NCBI GenBank assembly: GCA_024663395.1
Contig: JANFAH010000001.1
Location: 3,782,001 to 3,846,000, forward strand
Length of the DNA: 64,000 bases
Direction of reading: 5' to 3'
Source of the DNA: Pisolithus tinctorius
Lineage: Eukaryota; Basidiomycota; Agaricomycetes; Boletales; Pisolithaceae
In this document: positions 31,338 to 43,647 of the stretch, piece by piece
Layout: every line of letters begins with the position of its first letter
Position numbering within the stretch: position 1 is the stretch's first letter
Program-made: the position numbers and the translations under genes
Notes under the pieces: generated by a model
The model's input: only the letters and a program-made list of their open reading frames with translations
Database searches by the model: none
What the model was told of the DNA's origin: nothing

Positions 31338-31922
31338 CCGGAAGAAAATGCAAAAGGCGAGGCAGGGACAGTCTTGAATGGATGCCTTTCTGGTGGAGTT
31401 CAATAGTTGGAAGCTCATGGCCAGTGCTTCTGATGATTTGGCCATCCTGTGCCTAGAACAGGCCATAAACCCTGAGGTGCTCCACCTCATGCATCATTTG
31501 GGGAAAAGGAAGGATACATACAAGGAGTACGTAACGGAGCTCTGGTTGGTGGCCAGAAATTTTGAAAACCACTGATATATGACAGCCTCCTCATCGAGAG
31601 TATGGCCCCAAAACCAACCTTGTGGCTTCTCTTCCACAGGAACACAACCCGGGGCTGGCACTCCCATGGATATAGGCGCTGTTCCATGGCAAGGAAAGGG
31701 GAGGGGACCCCCTAAAGACAAGTCCCACATCATGTGCTTTGGATGTGGCCTTAAAGGTCATTACAGAAGCAAGTGCCCTAAACAGGCACAACCACAAGGA
31801 TGCCCTGTCAGGGCTGTAAATACTGACACTGGACCTGACCCCTGCCTGAAAGCAATGGAGGGGATGAGCTTTGAGCAAATCGTCACTCATATTAATCAGT
31901 TAAAAGAATCAGAGCTGCAGTG
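31338..31922 (+). pseudogene. gag: Element C Gag, C-terminal part with zinc knuckle
   Basis: It continues gag after A5: MDAFLVEFNSWKLMASASDD, LALEQ-like region, then a CCHC knuckle C-x2-C-x4-H-x4-C (CFGCGLKGHYRSKC) near 31735-31775, and a helical end. It has in-frame stops at about 31373 and 31573. Confidence 0.75.
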
Positions 31923-32318
31923 AAATCAGGTCCTGCAGACTCTTCTTGTATGCGGACATTTGTTCCTGTTTCTTCTTCTTTTTACAGTTTTCATTCTACT
32001 TACAGACTTAAAAATATGAAAGAAAATACAAAAGTTGAAAATATAAAAACCAAAAATAGTGTACCAGTAGTTTCTTTCAATCGTTTCTCTTTTCTTGACA
32101 TTGAAGAACCACAGGAGTTATTTAATGGTTCAGAATCTCTTTCTCCTTCTCTTACTTTTACATCATCTGAAGTGGAGTCCCAAAAGGGCTCGGGGCCAGA
32201 TGTAAAACCATGCCTGCTTAATTCTGCTTGCAATAAAAAACAAAAAAATGTTTCTTTCAATCTCCCAGATCTTGAGAGTAGTAGTGCAAAGACCTCTGTA
32301 TGGTCTGAAACCTGATGC

Positions 32319-32795
32319 ATGCTGAACCTAAAAGATTCTGTGGAGGTCCCTTTGGTCTTACAGACGAATGCCAGTTTGGCATTCAAGGTTAATGCACTGC
32401 TTGATAGTGGTGCCACTGGAGTATTTATAGATAAGGACTTTGTCAAAAGGAACCGGATTCCAAAGATAGCGCTGCCTAGAGCAGTTGACATATTTAATGT
32501 CAATGGTTCACCTAATTCTGCTGGAAGGATTACGCATCAGGCTCACCTTCAAGTCTCATACCTTGACCATCACGAGGAACTTCTTGCCAAGATCACTGAT
32601 CTAGGAGGTAGTACCATGATCCTGGGACATACCTGGCTACATCAGCACAACCCACTGATAGATTGGAAAACTGGCGAGGTCAAAATGGGTAGATGTCTGG
32701 CTAGATGCCAACAGTTGGCCCCTAACACCTCATTCATGCACAAGGTCAAGAAGCTTGAAAGAGAAGCCATGGACTCTTATGTAACCTGGATTTGA
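32319..32795 (+). pseudogene. pol: Element C aspartic protease
   Basis: It has the retroviral-type protease motif LLDSGATGVFID with the DSG catalytic triad intact, and ILGHTWLHQHNPLIDW near the end. It would cleave the Gag-Pol polyprotein. It is followed after a TGA by the RT. Confidence 0.8.
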
Positions 32796-32804
32796 AATCT
32801 AGGA

Positions 32805-34215
32805 ATGGACAAACCAAAAACAGATAAAACCCCTGAGGAACTTGTTCCAAAGGCATATCACGAATACTTATCAGTCTTCTCTGAAAAGGAATCCGAGCAC
32901 ATGCCACTTAGGAAACCTTGGGACCATGCTATAGAACTAAAGGAGTCGTTTGTACCAAAGAAAGGAAGGTTAATCCCTCTCTCCCCTGATGAGCAAAAAG
33001 AAGTCAGTGACTTTGTGGACAGTCAGCTCAAAAAGGGTTACATTCAGCCTAGTAAATCGCTGCAAACCTCTCCAGTGTTCTTCGTCCCTAAAAAGGACAG
33101 CAAAAAGCATATGGTCCAGGACTATTGCTATTTAAATGAGCATACTGTCAAGAACTTGTATCCTCTCCCTTTAATATGTTCAGCTTGTAGACAAGTTGAA
33201 AGGTTGCAAACTCTTCACAAAGATGGATCTTTGCTGGGGTTACAACAATGTTAGGATCAAAGAAGGAGACGAGTGGAAAGCTGCCTTCATATGCCATCGC
33301 AGTGCCTTCAAACTGCTAGTCATGTTCTTTGGGCTTTGTGACTTGCCTGCCATGTTCCAGAACATGATGAATGATATCTTTGGCGATATGGAGGATGTGC
33401 TCATCATCTACATCAATGACCTAATGATATTTACGAAAACGGATGATCAGGAGGAACATGACAGGATCGTGCTGGAGGTGCTTAGAAGGCTGAAAGTAAA
33501 TGACTTGTTTGTCAAACCACAGAAGTGTATCTTCAGACAACAAGAGGTGGACTTTTTAGGAATGATAGTTGGCGTTAATGGAGTACATATGGACCCTGCC
33601 AAAATCTCTGCTTTGCAAGATTGGCCCATATCAACCAATGTTCGTGGAGTTTGCAGCTTCCTCGGCCTAGTGAATTTCTACCAATGGTTCATTAAGGACT
33701 TTGCACAGATCATGAAACCCCTAAATAACCTCACAAAGAAGGACCTTCTGTTCATTTGGGATGACAAGTGTCAAATGCCATTTGACACATTAAAAGAAGC
33801 CTTCACCACTGCCCCTATCCTTATGTTCCCCGATCAGGATCAGAAGTTTCGGTTAGAAACAGATGCTTCAGACTATGCCACTGGAGCAGTGCTCTTGGTA
33901 GAATGCAATGATGGTCTCTGGAGACCCATCACCTACTCTAGTCACTCTCTATCTGGGGCTGAACTTAACTATACAGTTCATGACAAAGAAATGCTGGCCA
34001 TTATCCATGCACTCAAACAGTGGCATCATTACCTCGAGGCTACCCCATACCAGTTTGAAATTTGGGCAGACCATCATAACCTCAAATGGTTTATGACTGC
34101 ACAGAAACTTCAACCACGCCAGGCACGTTGGGCACAGTACTTTAGTTGCTTTAACTGTATTATAGTCCACAAACCCAGAGTCATGATGGGAAGGCCAGAT
34201 GCCCTGTTGAGATGA
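32805..34215 (+). pseudogene. pol: Element C reverse transcriptase and RNase H
   Basis: It encodes HMVQDYCYLNEHTVKNLYPLP, FFGLCDLPAMFQNMMNDIF and the active-site motif, which reads YINDLM instead of YxDD: codon AAT at 33415-33417 replaces GAT through CpG to CpA. RNase H follows (RLETDASDYATGAVL, LNYTVHDKEMLAII). A frame change near 33200-33250 and a final TGA (CGA) at 34213 further disable it. Confidence 0.85.
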
Positions 34216-34407
34216 GAGGACTTTGTAGAAGGAAAGGAAAGGGCAAAGTCAGAGGAATCCTTATTTATAAACCCAAGTCAGGTTTGCTTGGTAAAACTAG
34301 AAAATCCCTTCATGGAAGATCTGTAGATCGAGTCCGCTAAAGCTGAAGGAGTTCCCACCAGATGCGAGCTCTGAGGCGGTCTTCATTATGATGGAGGAAA
34401 GGTCTGG

Positions 34408-35097
34408 GTGCCTAGTGCACTTAGAAGGAAGTTGCTTAATGCTCTCCATGACTCTCCCCTAGCAGGACATTGCAGGATAAAAGGAACTCAGGAGTTGATC
34501 ACATGCTGGTTCATGTGGTCCACCTTGAAACCCAATGTAGAAGAATATGTGAAGCATTGCCAAACATGTCAAGCCAGCAAGTCTGTAAATAGGCTGCCTG
34601 CAGGAGAACTCAAGCCTTTACCTGTCCCTGACGGGCCTTGGAGAGAGTTGACGACTGACTTTATGGATCTTGGAGTCAAGGGATCTTCTGGGAAGTCCCA
34701 TGTCCTAGTTGTTGTTGATAGGTTCTCTAAGGAAGCAGAGTTCATCCCCTGCACTGCAGAAGAAACAGCTGCTAGTACAGCTCGACTTTACCTGGTGCAT
34801 GTGTGGAAACACCATGGACTTCTGGACTCTATTGTATCAGACAGAGGCCCACAGTTTGCCTCTTCCTTCATGAAGGAGCTATTTAAAATGCTGGGAGTAC
34901 AGCAGAAACTTTCTATGGCTTTCCACCTGCAAATGGATGGACAAACAGAGCGGTTGAACTGTGAGATCCAACAATACTTACAAATGTATGCCAACCAGCA
35001 ACAGGCTCACTGGGAGGAATGGCTACTGCTGGCTCAGTTTGGATACAACAACTCTGCCTCATCTTCTACTGGCAAGTGCCCCTTCGAAGTTACTTGA
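34408..35097 (+). pseudogene. pol: Element C integrase core
   Basis: It has the HHCC zinc domain (H-x3-H...C-x2-C: LAGHCRIKGTQELI, YVKHCQTCQASK) and the DDE core (LTTDFMDLG, SIVSDRGPQFASSF, DGQTERLNCEIQQYL with D, D, E present). It inserts C DNA into the genome. A TGA follows EVT at 35095. Confidence 0.85.
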
Positions 35098-35112
35098 TCC
35101 TATAGACCTAGG

Positions 35113-35808
35113 ATGGGCATTGAACCAACAACTTCGAAGGTAGAAGCAGCAGAGGAAGTTGCTAAATCCTGGTTCCAGGTGTTCCAGGACATGAAAGCAA
35201 ACCTCACCAAAGCATGTTCCCGGCAGAAGCAACGAGTGGATAGATGCCGCTCGTCTGCCCCTTCCTACTCTGTTGGATCTCAGGTCTGGCTAGCTACAGA
35301 CCATCTGTCCTTGAAAGAATGGCAGAGCTGTAAACTTTCTGAAAAGTGGAATGGACCATATGAAGTACTAGAAGTACTCCTGAACACTCTTAAGTTAAAG
35401 TTGCTGTGCAACATGAGGATTCACCCAGTTGTGAATGTCTCATGGGTTAAACCTTATCTCGGTGCTCTTGATGGGCAGCCTGTTAACAGGCCTGGACCAC
35501 AGAGGGTTACTGATGAAGGAGATGTTGAATATGAGGTTGAATATGTTGTTGACTCCTGTTTGAAATGTGGAGCTCTTCAGTTCCTCATACACTGGAGGGG
35601 ATACCCTGAAGAAGATCGTACTTGGGAGCCAGCCTCCACCTTGAAGAATTCACAGTCGGCAATCAAGGATTTTTATCAATCCCACCCCAAGGTGCCCCAT
35701 AAATTATCTCTCCTTTTGTTGGAAAGCTTTGACAGCTTGTTCACACCTGTGCCAGAACCATTTACTACCGTTCGTCCTATTTGGTCTCGCCTGGAAGTCG
35801 AACCTTAG
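35113..35808 (+). pseudogene. pol: Element C integrase C-terminus and chromodomain
   Basis: It encodes the GPY/F-like region (KLSEKWNGPYEVLEVL, INPVVNVSWVKPYL-type) and then a chromodomain (EYEVEYVVDS, LIHWRGYPEEDRTWEPAS). The chromodomain typically directs integration to heterochromatin in this clade. It ends with a stop at 35806 just before the 3' LTR. Confidence 0.85.
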
Positions 35809-35818
35809 GAGGGGATAG

Positions 35819-36216
35819 TGTAACGACTGGTAGACTTTTTGCTTCCATGTTTCCTGCTTGCCTATATATCCACCCTCTGGTTAGGGTTCCGCTTTAGGGA
35901 TGCTTAGTCATCTCGGACTTTTCCTTTTTAGTTACTCTTTCATGCTTACATGATACTTAGTAAGGCCGTGCCTCATTACTAATGCATGTTTGCATTCGTC
36001 CAATAGCATAGTTCTCTCTTTTGTTTACTTCTTTCTAGAATGTTCTCTTGTGGCAGTACATACAAACAGTAAGGCAGTATATAAGTCCCATCGTTTGTCA
36101 TAGCCAGACTCTCTAATCTAGTTCATTTTGGGCTTGTCCCTCAATCAATGGGTTCCACTCCCACTCTCTCTGGTTTGAAGTGATAGCTGAGAAGACATTC
36201 GTCTTTGGTTGCTTCA
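35819..36216 (+). repeat. C 3' LTR
   Basis: This is the 398-bp partner of 27480-27877. The preceding AGGAGGGGATAG is a plausible polypurine tract. Confidence 0.92.
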
Positions 36217-36221
36217 GTGGA

Positions 36222-37020
36222 GGCTGAAAAGTGGGAGCAGGAGCAGTTCGAGGCCAAGAGGAAAGAGCAGGAGTGGTTGGAAGCTGAGCACCAAGAATGG
36301 GAGAACCAGGTGCAACAGAGGACAGGGGAGCTGAAAGGCAAGGAGCAGGAGAAGGCTGTCAGTGTTGCAAACACCAAGTCATGCTGACAGTGTGAGAAGG
36401 GTCGGGTGCCATGCACCTTTGGTTGTGCACAGCAGAGCAAGCACAAGAAGAGGACATGTGACCAGTGCACCAAAATGAAGGTCAGGTGCGAGTTGCCTGA
36501 GGGAGTGGAGCCTGAGACTGAAGAGGTTGGGGCAAAGGCCAGGAAGAAGAGAGTGCCAGAGGATGTTATGTTGCCAAGGGCTGGGGAGAAGAAGGTCACC
36601 CAAGTCAGATCTGCAATCCCTGGTGAGTTGGAAGCCAGTCCCTCAGGAGTGGTCACAGCCACAGCCACTCCCTCCGACCCCTTGGTGGTGGCAGTAATCA
36701 AGGGGTTCGAGCTGATCACAGTGGCCATGGATTGACAAACAGCAGAGATGCGGGCTGGAAGAGAGACCCAGCGCTGGTTCAACAGCCAGCTGGGTGACCT
36801 GCTGGGTGAGTTCAAGTTCACTTTGCACCTGACCACCCTGGTATCCAAGACCAGCAAGGAGCTGCACTCAGATGTGGCAGACCTGGAGCTCGAGAGTCTC
36901 TGGTTGGATTGTGAGGGAGTGGGAATGGAGCTGGACAAGGGAATCATGCACTGGCCTGAGGATGTGCATATGAAAGGTCGGTGGTCCAGTCTGGAGAGTG
37001 GGGAGGAAAAGGAGCTCTAG
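36222..37020 (+). pseudogene. Element H antisense accessory gene, 3' part with Zn2Cys6-like cluster
   Basis: It continues the coiled coil begun at 27283 (EAEKWEQEQFEAKRKEQEW), then a cysteine cluster C-x2-C-x6-C...C-x2-C-x6-C (about 36383-36495; QCEKGRVPC and CDQCTKMKVRC), a basic patch, and a helical C-terminal region (QRWFNSQLGDLLGEF, DVADLELESLWLD). It has TGAs near 36384 and 36733, the second at a likely former Arg. The stop is at 37018. It is convergent with and almost touches the H pol end. A DNA-binding role is inferred from the cluster only. Confidence 0.65.
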
Positions 37021-37189
37021 ATGAGTGAGGGGGAGGTGTTTGAGGGGGACTCTGAGTAAAATGCTGACTGGGGTCGAATGCCAATGTATGTACATAGTAT
37101 TCAGTGCATCTAATGGTTCTTGGTGTAGTAAGGAAAAACAAGAGTAAGGAAACAAGAGAGAAAGAAGAGCATGGTATGTGTAGCTAGTG

Positions 37190-38707
37190 ACTGGTCTGGG
37201 TTTACTGGGATAACTGGCATGGAAAGTGGTGAGTAGATCCTTGGCATTACCCGGCTCAGTGGCTGGTAGCCAGGATGTTTCTTCGTCAGTGCCCTCATAG
37301 CTGGCCCAGTGCACCAAGTACTGTAGCTTGCACTTTCATCACCAGTCTACCTTTGAGTCAAGGATCTCAGTGATCTCATACTCTGGTTCACCATCCACCT
37401 CGACCAGTGGTGGTGGTGGCTGTGTTTGGTTTGGGATGACATTGGGGTGTGCCAGTTCTAGTTGTGACATGTGGAACACCAGGTGTACTGCACACATGGA
37501 GTCTGGGAGATGAAGGGTGAACAAGTGGGTGCCAGGCTGGGCTATTACCAAGTAGGGGCCTAGGTTCTTGTCTGCAAGTTTGTGTGATGGTCTTGTGGTC
37601 TGGAAGTACTTGGCTTTGACATAGACCTGGTCACTGAGGTTGATCTTGGGTGCCAGTAGCCTTTTTACATCTGCCAGACCTTGGTATCTAGCTTAGGCTA
37701 GTGCCATCTCTTCTTGTAGGAACTGGTGTAGCTCATCTAGGTCCACAGCATAGTCCCTAGCCCATGCCAAGGATAAGTCCCTCTCAGGGAAGACTGAGAG
37801 GTTAGGGTGGTAACCCTTGTTGGTGAAGAAAGGGGAAACACCAGTGGTAGCACTCGGGGCATTGTTGTAGGCAAACTCAGCCAACGGGAGTAACTTGGCC
37901 CAGTTGTCCTGTTGGTAGTTGCAATATACCCAGAGGTACTGTTCCAAGGTCTGGTTTGCTCATTCGGTCTGGCCATCTCCTTCTGGGTGGTATCTGGAAG
38001 TGATGTGTAGGCGCATATCCAGCACTTTACCCAAGGACCAGAAGAAATGCAAGACAAATTCAGAGCTTTGGTCAGAGGTTACATGCACTGGGACACCATG
38101 CTTTGAGAAGATGTGGAGTAGGAAGAGCTTAGCAAGCTCGGGGGAGGTAATAGTGTCATAGGCGGGTATGAATATAGCCTGCTTGGATAGTCAGTCCATG
38201 ACCACTGGATGCCAGTAGATGCTCAATGAAATCCATGGAGATGGAATTCCATGGCTTTTCTGGTATTGGCAGTTGTTTCAGGGTGCCATATGGACAGTGT
38301 CTGGGTGTTTTGGCTCTTGTGCATGTAGTGCAGGACCTCACATATTCTTTGACAAAGGTGCAAATGCCAGGCCAGGTATACTCTTGCTGGATCAGTTCCA
38401 ACATCTGATTCTGGCTGAAGTGTCCTGACAGTGGGTGATCATGCTTGTACTGAAGGACCTTGAGCCAAAGGTCATTGGCATCTGGTACATAGATCTGGTT
38501 ATTGAGGCGCAGCAGACTGGTGCTATTGACTGACCACCAAGGGTCAGAGGTGTCTGTGAGTTGATGTTGGGACAGTGGGTCCAAGGGTAGTGCAGCAAGT
38601 ATTTCATTGTGGAGTTGTTCTACATCCATTAGGAAACTGGCATGTAGTATGGGGTACTCCAAGCATGTGGCACAGAGAGCCAAGGCCAGCTGTTCTTGCA
38701 TGAACAC
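37190..38707 (-). pseudogene. pol: Element H integrase and chromodomain
   Basis: The pieces are HHCC region (HDHPLSGHFSQNQMLEL, SCTTCTRAK), core (ISMDFIEHLLASSGH; later SEFVLHFFWSLGK and [20 protein letters not shown]), C-terminal GPY-like region (LADKNLGPYLVIAQPG) and chromodomain (EPEYEITEILDSKVDW, LVHWASYEGTDEETSW). Several frame breaks and stops occur. The second core Asp region (SDQSSEF) is frame-damaged near 38080-38160. Confidence 0.8.
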
Positions 38708-38849
38708 TGGTCAGAGGTTGTGGGGGTTTGCCTGGGCATAGCCCCTATCCCCCTCTTTGGGGTAGATGTCCCATCATCTAGTGAGAGCATTGGGCTTAGC
38801 ACTGAGCTTACCTGGGTGGAAACAGATGACAAGGTTGAACTGTGACAGG

Positions 38850-41172
38850 TACTTGGACTACTGGGCTTGCTGGTGTGTAAGTACCTTAGAGGTTGAGAAG
38901 TATTCTAGGTTCTTGTGGTTGGTGACCACATCAATGGGTAGAGGGGCACCCTCCAAGTAGTGTCTCCAGACCTGGAAGGCCTCAAAGATAGCAAGCAACT
39001 CCTTATTGTGGGTGTCATAGTTGAGCTCTGGTGCAGACAGTGTCCAGGAGTAAAAGGTGACTGGGCAAAGTTGGTTGTCTTCACCAGAAATGGCATAGTC
39101 TGAAGTATCGGTTTCCACTGTGAGCTGAGCACCAGGAACAAAGTGAGTAAGGATAGGAGCAGTGGTGAAAGCTTCTTTGAGCATATTGAAGGCTGATTGG
39201 CACTCCTTGGAGAAGTTCCAGGGTATGTTTTTTCATGTAAGGTGGGTCAAGGGGATGATGATGTCCAAGTAGTTGTAGATGAAATGTCAGTAGAAGTTGG
39301 CAAAGCCTAGGAAGGATTGGATGTCCTTGACCTTCCAGGGCTTGGGCCAGTTGCAGATGGCTTTGATCTTTTTGCCAGACATGGTGAGGCCAGTTGGCAA
39401 AAGACAGTAGCCTAGGTATTCTACTGACTCAGAGTGGAACTCACATTTTTCTGGTTTGGCATACAGGCCATGTTTCTGGAGTTGGCACAGAACCTCTTTA
39501 ACATGCTGCTGATGCAAGTTCTCATCATTGGAGTAGATGAGTATGTTGTCCAGGTAGACCACAATGCATACATCTAGGAGGTCAGCAAACACTGTGTTGA
39601 CGAAGCATTGGAACACTGCTGGGGTGTTGGACAGACCAAAAGGCATGACAAGCCATTCAAAGGACCCATACCAAGTGTGGAACATGGTTTTCCATTCATC
39701 ACCATCAGTGATCTGGACTAGGTGATATGCATGCCTGAGGTCGATTTTAGTGTAAACCTTGGCCTGGGATGGTGAGTCCAGGAGGTTGGTGATGAGGGGG
39801 AGTGGGTATCAGTCCTTTTTGGTGATCTTGTTCAAGCCCCAGTGTGGGGAGAGGGATCTCCCTACACTAGGAGTGTTGGTATCGCATCAGTAGGTGGTCT
39901 ACTAAGCTTCTACAGGCATTCTGACAGAAGTGATGCAAATGTGACCCCTCCTGAGCATCTTTGACACCATCTGTGCTCTAGCTTGCCCAATACTCCATCC
40001 TCTTCAGTCAAATCACTTCCCCTGCCATCGCATGACCACTAGACACTCTCCTTGGCCATTGCAATGAAGTTCCAACACTTGTGACAGGTTTCTGGTTGCC
40101 TGCACTTGCTCACTCACACTCTTCAGGTCCACACTGTTGGTTATGTAAGCGCATTTCTGTCGCTCTCACTGTAATCTTGTTCGCTTCCCTTCGGACTGCT
40201 TGCGCTTCCTTGCACTTTCTTTATTTTAGCTGCTCATTTGATTGCCAATACTATACTGGCCTCATGGCCATCATTATGTTGATCTCTGTTAATTTCCATT
40301 TGTTCCTGTTGCTCTTTTGGCTTTTGACATCGCTTACTTTATAGTTACATACTCCCCATGTAGCTACACATATACCTGTCTTCATCAACAGGCAAAAAAA
40401 ATAAAAAATAACAACTTTGAAGCCCCCAGGATAGAGACAGAGAGAGCAAGCAGAGTAATGACGTTGACATGACTCCTACCATTTCCCTTGCCTAGCACTG
40501 AGTCGCAGGCATAGTTCCAACAGATTTCTAGGCAGGCTCAAGGCCTGTGCACTCCCTAATCCATCGCACTTTTCATTTACAGGTTGAGTGACTCATGTGA
40601 CTCAGTCACATTCATTCCCTCCACCCTCCTACTGCTAGAGTGACTCCTCTTGGGTCAAACTCACCCCTTCAGATTGCCTATCCCTAGGCTGGAGCCCACA
40701 CCCCATACTAGGTAGCAGATACCCACTCCCCACACCAGAAGTCAACACAAAGCCAAAGGGAGCTGTCCTTCTTCTTGACAAAGAGGACTGGCACTCTGTG
40801 GGGGGAAGAGGTTGGTTGGATGAACCTGGTAGCCAGGTGCTTGTCTAGGAAGGCCCAGAGAGCTTCAAGCTCTACCAGTGATAGGGAGTAGATAGGGCCA
40901 AGGGGCAGTGACATGCCTCCTTCCAGCTCGATCTTGAGATCATGTTCTTGATGGGGTGCTAGGGTAGTGGCTTTGGATTTACTGAACACATTGGTGTACT
41001 CATGGTACTCTGGTGGAATGCTGGAGAGGTTCAGTGTGTCTTCTACTTTTGAAGACTGAAGGGAGGTGAGAGCCAAGGGATGGAGCTGGAGGCTGAACTG
41101 AGAAGACCCTTCGAGTTTACATGCCCAGACATAGGCCATGGAATTGATGAAGGCAATAGGTGGGCAAGTCAA
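38850..41172 (-). pseudogene. pol: Element H reverse transcriptase and RNase H, split by M1
   Basis: It starts with PPEYHEYTNVFSKSKATTL and FIQPTSSPHRVPVLFVKKKDSSLWLCVDF, is interrupted by M1 (39843-40734) and continues GLNKITKKD. The active site reads YLDNILIY; the Asn codon near 39545 comes from GAC by CpG to CpA. RNase H follows (TVETDTSDYAISG, LNYDTHNKELLAIFEAF). Multiple stops. Confidence 0.85.
39843..40734. mobile_element. Element M copy M1 nested in H reverse transcriptase
   Basis: It is 892 bp with ends TGTGGGGAG/CTCCCCACA and flanking CCAG on both sides (39839-39842, 40735-40738). Removal rejoins the RT frame exactly at the VDF-W-GLNK position. The host codon is TGG where Arg (CGG) is usual, so the target was probably CCGG before decay. 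Inverted relative to M2. Confidence 0.88.
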
Positions 41173-41250
41173 GCCCAGTGCAACTGGTTTCTCTAATTGC
41201 AGGGTCAGATGCTCATTAGAGCCAAAGGTGGTTGGTCCAAGAGCTGAAGG

Positions 41251-41694
41251 CTAGGGGTCAGGGGGTGATGTCAGGGGGTCTGGAACTTGTTGTGCAGGCA
41301 TCTGGAATCTAATACTGCTTGAGACCCAGTCAATTGATGGATTGTGTTGGGTGAGCCAGTTGTATCCTAAGACTGCCTTGTATTTGGAGTCCAGCAGGGT
41401 TGCATAGAGGGTGACCAGTGTTGCATCACTGGAGGGAAAAACAAAGACAAGATCTGCTGCCTGGGTGATGACCAAGTTGGACATGCCATCAAACAGCCAA
41501 AGCTGGACTGGCAGGACAGAGTAAAGGGGGACAGAGATTTTATTTGCAAATTTTGTATCTATAAAACAGTGTGTAGAGCCAGAGTCGACAAGTACTGGGA
41601 ACACTGGCTCATCATAGGATGCTAAAGAAATGGTAGGCATAAGACTATTCAGGTTGCAAAGAGTAGACACATTGAGCCTAACCTCCAAGAGCAC
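41251..41694 (-). pseudogene. pol: Element H aspartic protease
   Basis: The motif VLVDSGSTHCFIDTKFANKI holds an intact DSG triad. It ends with AVLGYNWLTQHNPSIDW, the usual end block, then a TAG before the linker to RT. Confidence 0.82.
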
Positions 41695-41859
41695 ACCACC
41701 AGAGTCAATGCAGTCCTCAGGGTGTGCGAGGTTCTGAGGACTGCCAACTATTTTTTTGCCTCAGTGGAGGCCTCTTGTGTGGCTTCCAGAGCTTCCATGG
41801 CTGCTCTAGCCTTGGCCACCTTCTTGGGGCATTCCTTGGTTACATGACCCTCTCCTCTG

Positions 41860-43121
41860 CAGAACATGCAGAGCTTTAGATCAAAACATCACTTTCACTC
41901 AGCAGCTGTTGACCTTCCATCCTTTCCGAGCTTGTTACTGGTTGGTTCAGGCTTCGAAGATCCAGCATTGGTACTGCCAGTCTTTGGGGCAGTGGGGGAC
42001 TAGGAGGTGTTGGGTGCCAAGGTTTTCCCTTTGTTGGCATTCAAGTCTTTAATGCTGGTCTTGGACAAGTTCTGATTACTGGAAGACCAGTTCTGGCATT
42101 GGACCTCCTTGTGTCATTCCCAATAGTGGGTGTCTATGTCCTGGGCTAGGTGGCAAAGGTCTTCAAGGGTGCAGGGTTTACCCACCCAGCTTATCTCATC
42201 TTTGATTTGGTTGGGAAGACCAGCATAGAAGAAATGGCGAAGAGCCCTGTCACTGTAACCCTGGACCTGGGTAGGTAGCCTGTTGAACTTGACCATGTAC
42301 TTGTTAATGCGGTGGGTTTCTTTCATGGTTAGGTGATTGAGCTGGTTCTTGGCTTCTGCTACTGGGTCATGGGGGCTGAAAGTCAACTGGAGTTCAATGA
42401 CAAACTCATGCCAGCTGTCCATCCACAGGGGTGGGTCCTTGGGTTTGCCAGTGAGGAGAAGGTCCAGCTCAAACCATTCAAGTGCCATTCCCTTGAGGTA
42501 GGATTGGGCGAAGGTTACCTTTTGGCAGTCATTGCGGAAGGTTCAGGGTTTGTTCTGGAAAGTCAGCTCACACTGGATGAGGAACTGCCAGAGCTTCTTT
42601 GGGTCAGTGCCATTGAAGGTGTCTGGTTCTTGGACCTTGGCTGATCCTGAGCTTCCTTCAGTGTCTTGGCAGGAAGACTGGGTGAGGGATTGTACAGTCC
42701 TGGTGAGACTGCCTAAGACCCTCATGGTTTGCAGGTTTCCTTCAGTTTCCTCATGTTCACCTTCCTCAGGATTAGGCCCAAAAGGATCATTGTTGTTATC
42801 ATTGTCATTGTCACTGGAGTGATGGTCAGAGTTGTCTGGGTCATTGTCACCATCACCTCTGGGGTTGCTGAAGGGAGTGGGAGGCCAACAACTGGCTGGT
42901 GTTGGTGTGCCTTGGTTGTTGGAAGCTGGTGTAGTACTGGAATGATGGGCTGAGAATCCTTGGAACTGCTGCATGATCACAGAAGTCCAGCAGTGACTGG
43001 CAAAGGAACTAAGGGCCAACTGGTGGCAAGGGTCATCTGAGGTTTCAGGTTGAGTTGGTCTCAAGGCAGAGGTGGATTCTAAAGTGTGGTCTGCTTGAGC
43101 TTGAGTGCAGGTTCTGGTCAT
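41860..43121 (-). pseudogene. gag: Element H Gag with zinc knuckle
   Basis: The start MTRTCTQAQADHTLES is followed by an acidic Asp/Asn-rich linker (about 42760-42880), Gag core (DTFNGTDPKKLWQFLIQCEL, MALEWFELDLL, FVIELQLTFSPHDPVAEAKN, YMVKFNRLPTQVQGYSDRAL) and CCHC knuckle C-x2-C-x4-H-x4-C (CMFCRGEGHVTKEC) near 41830-41875. Stops at 42541 and elsewhere break it. Confidence 0.8.
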
Positions 43122-43161
43122 GGGTGGTGAGTGACTTGCACAAGTGGTAGTCTGAATATAC

Positions 43162-43647
43162 TGTTAAGTTCATGTCTAGGTTGGGGGTCAAAGGCCAAAG
43201 GCCAAGTGCTGGGTGCAACAACCCTTGGTCTTAGCTCATGCACTAGACCCTTGCACAAGCCAGGTTGAAGTCAGAGAGAGACAAGGGGGGTCAGGAGTGA
43301 AAGCCAAGGGTCAACTTGGGCTTCAGCTGGGAACTTGGGGTGAACTAGGTTGATATTCAGACTGAGGAGCTAAGTACAATCTATGTAGAGTATATATATC
43401 AAAGACCAGCAACCCAAAGGCTGAGGTTACCAGTGAGGGACTAAATAGCTGTGCAAGGAACTAACTAAAAGTTAGATGAGGAGGCAGGGATCAGAGAGCC
43501 AAAGACAGACACTGCCTCAGCACAAGTGAGGGCAGTACAAAAGCTAACTAGAAAAGTATAGTAAGGAACAGAGTTTGTTTTGGCATTTGGCATTGACTCA
43601 GTGTTCTGAACCTAAGACCAAAACTATGGGTTTCTCAGTATATGACA
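43162..43647 (-). repeat. H 5' LTR
   Basis: This is the partner of 26592-27077. Differences are mostly TG/CA exchanges. The gag leader follows on the minus strand. No clear tRNA-type primer site is seen. Confidence 0.8.

Larger units (their letters stand above)
27480..36216 (+). mobile_element. Element C, chromovirus LTR retrotransposon nested in H
   Basis: It has 398-bp LTRs (27480-27877, 35819-36216) and a perfect 5-bp duplication GTGGA (27475-27479, 36217-36221). Without nested A5 it is about 6.9 kb. The order is gag with zinc knuckle, protease, RT/RNase H, integrase and chromodomain, all plus strand. LTR-LTR differences are nearly all TG versus CA at former CpG sites. Several TGA stops inactivate it. 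It inserted in the H accessory gene. Confidence 0.92.
26592..43647 (-). mobile_element. Element H, chromovirus LTR retrotransposon with nested C and M1
   Basis: It is bounded by direct 486-bp LTRs (26592-27077, 43162-43647). Without C and M1 it is about 7.4 kb. On the minus strand the order is gag, protease, RT/RNase H, integrase and chromodomain. An antisense accessory gene then lies before the 3' LTR. The shared flank GACT occurs on both sides (4 of 5 bases GACTT/GACTC), so a duplication is possible but unclear. Many CGA-to-TGA stops make it inactive. Confidence 0.85.
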
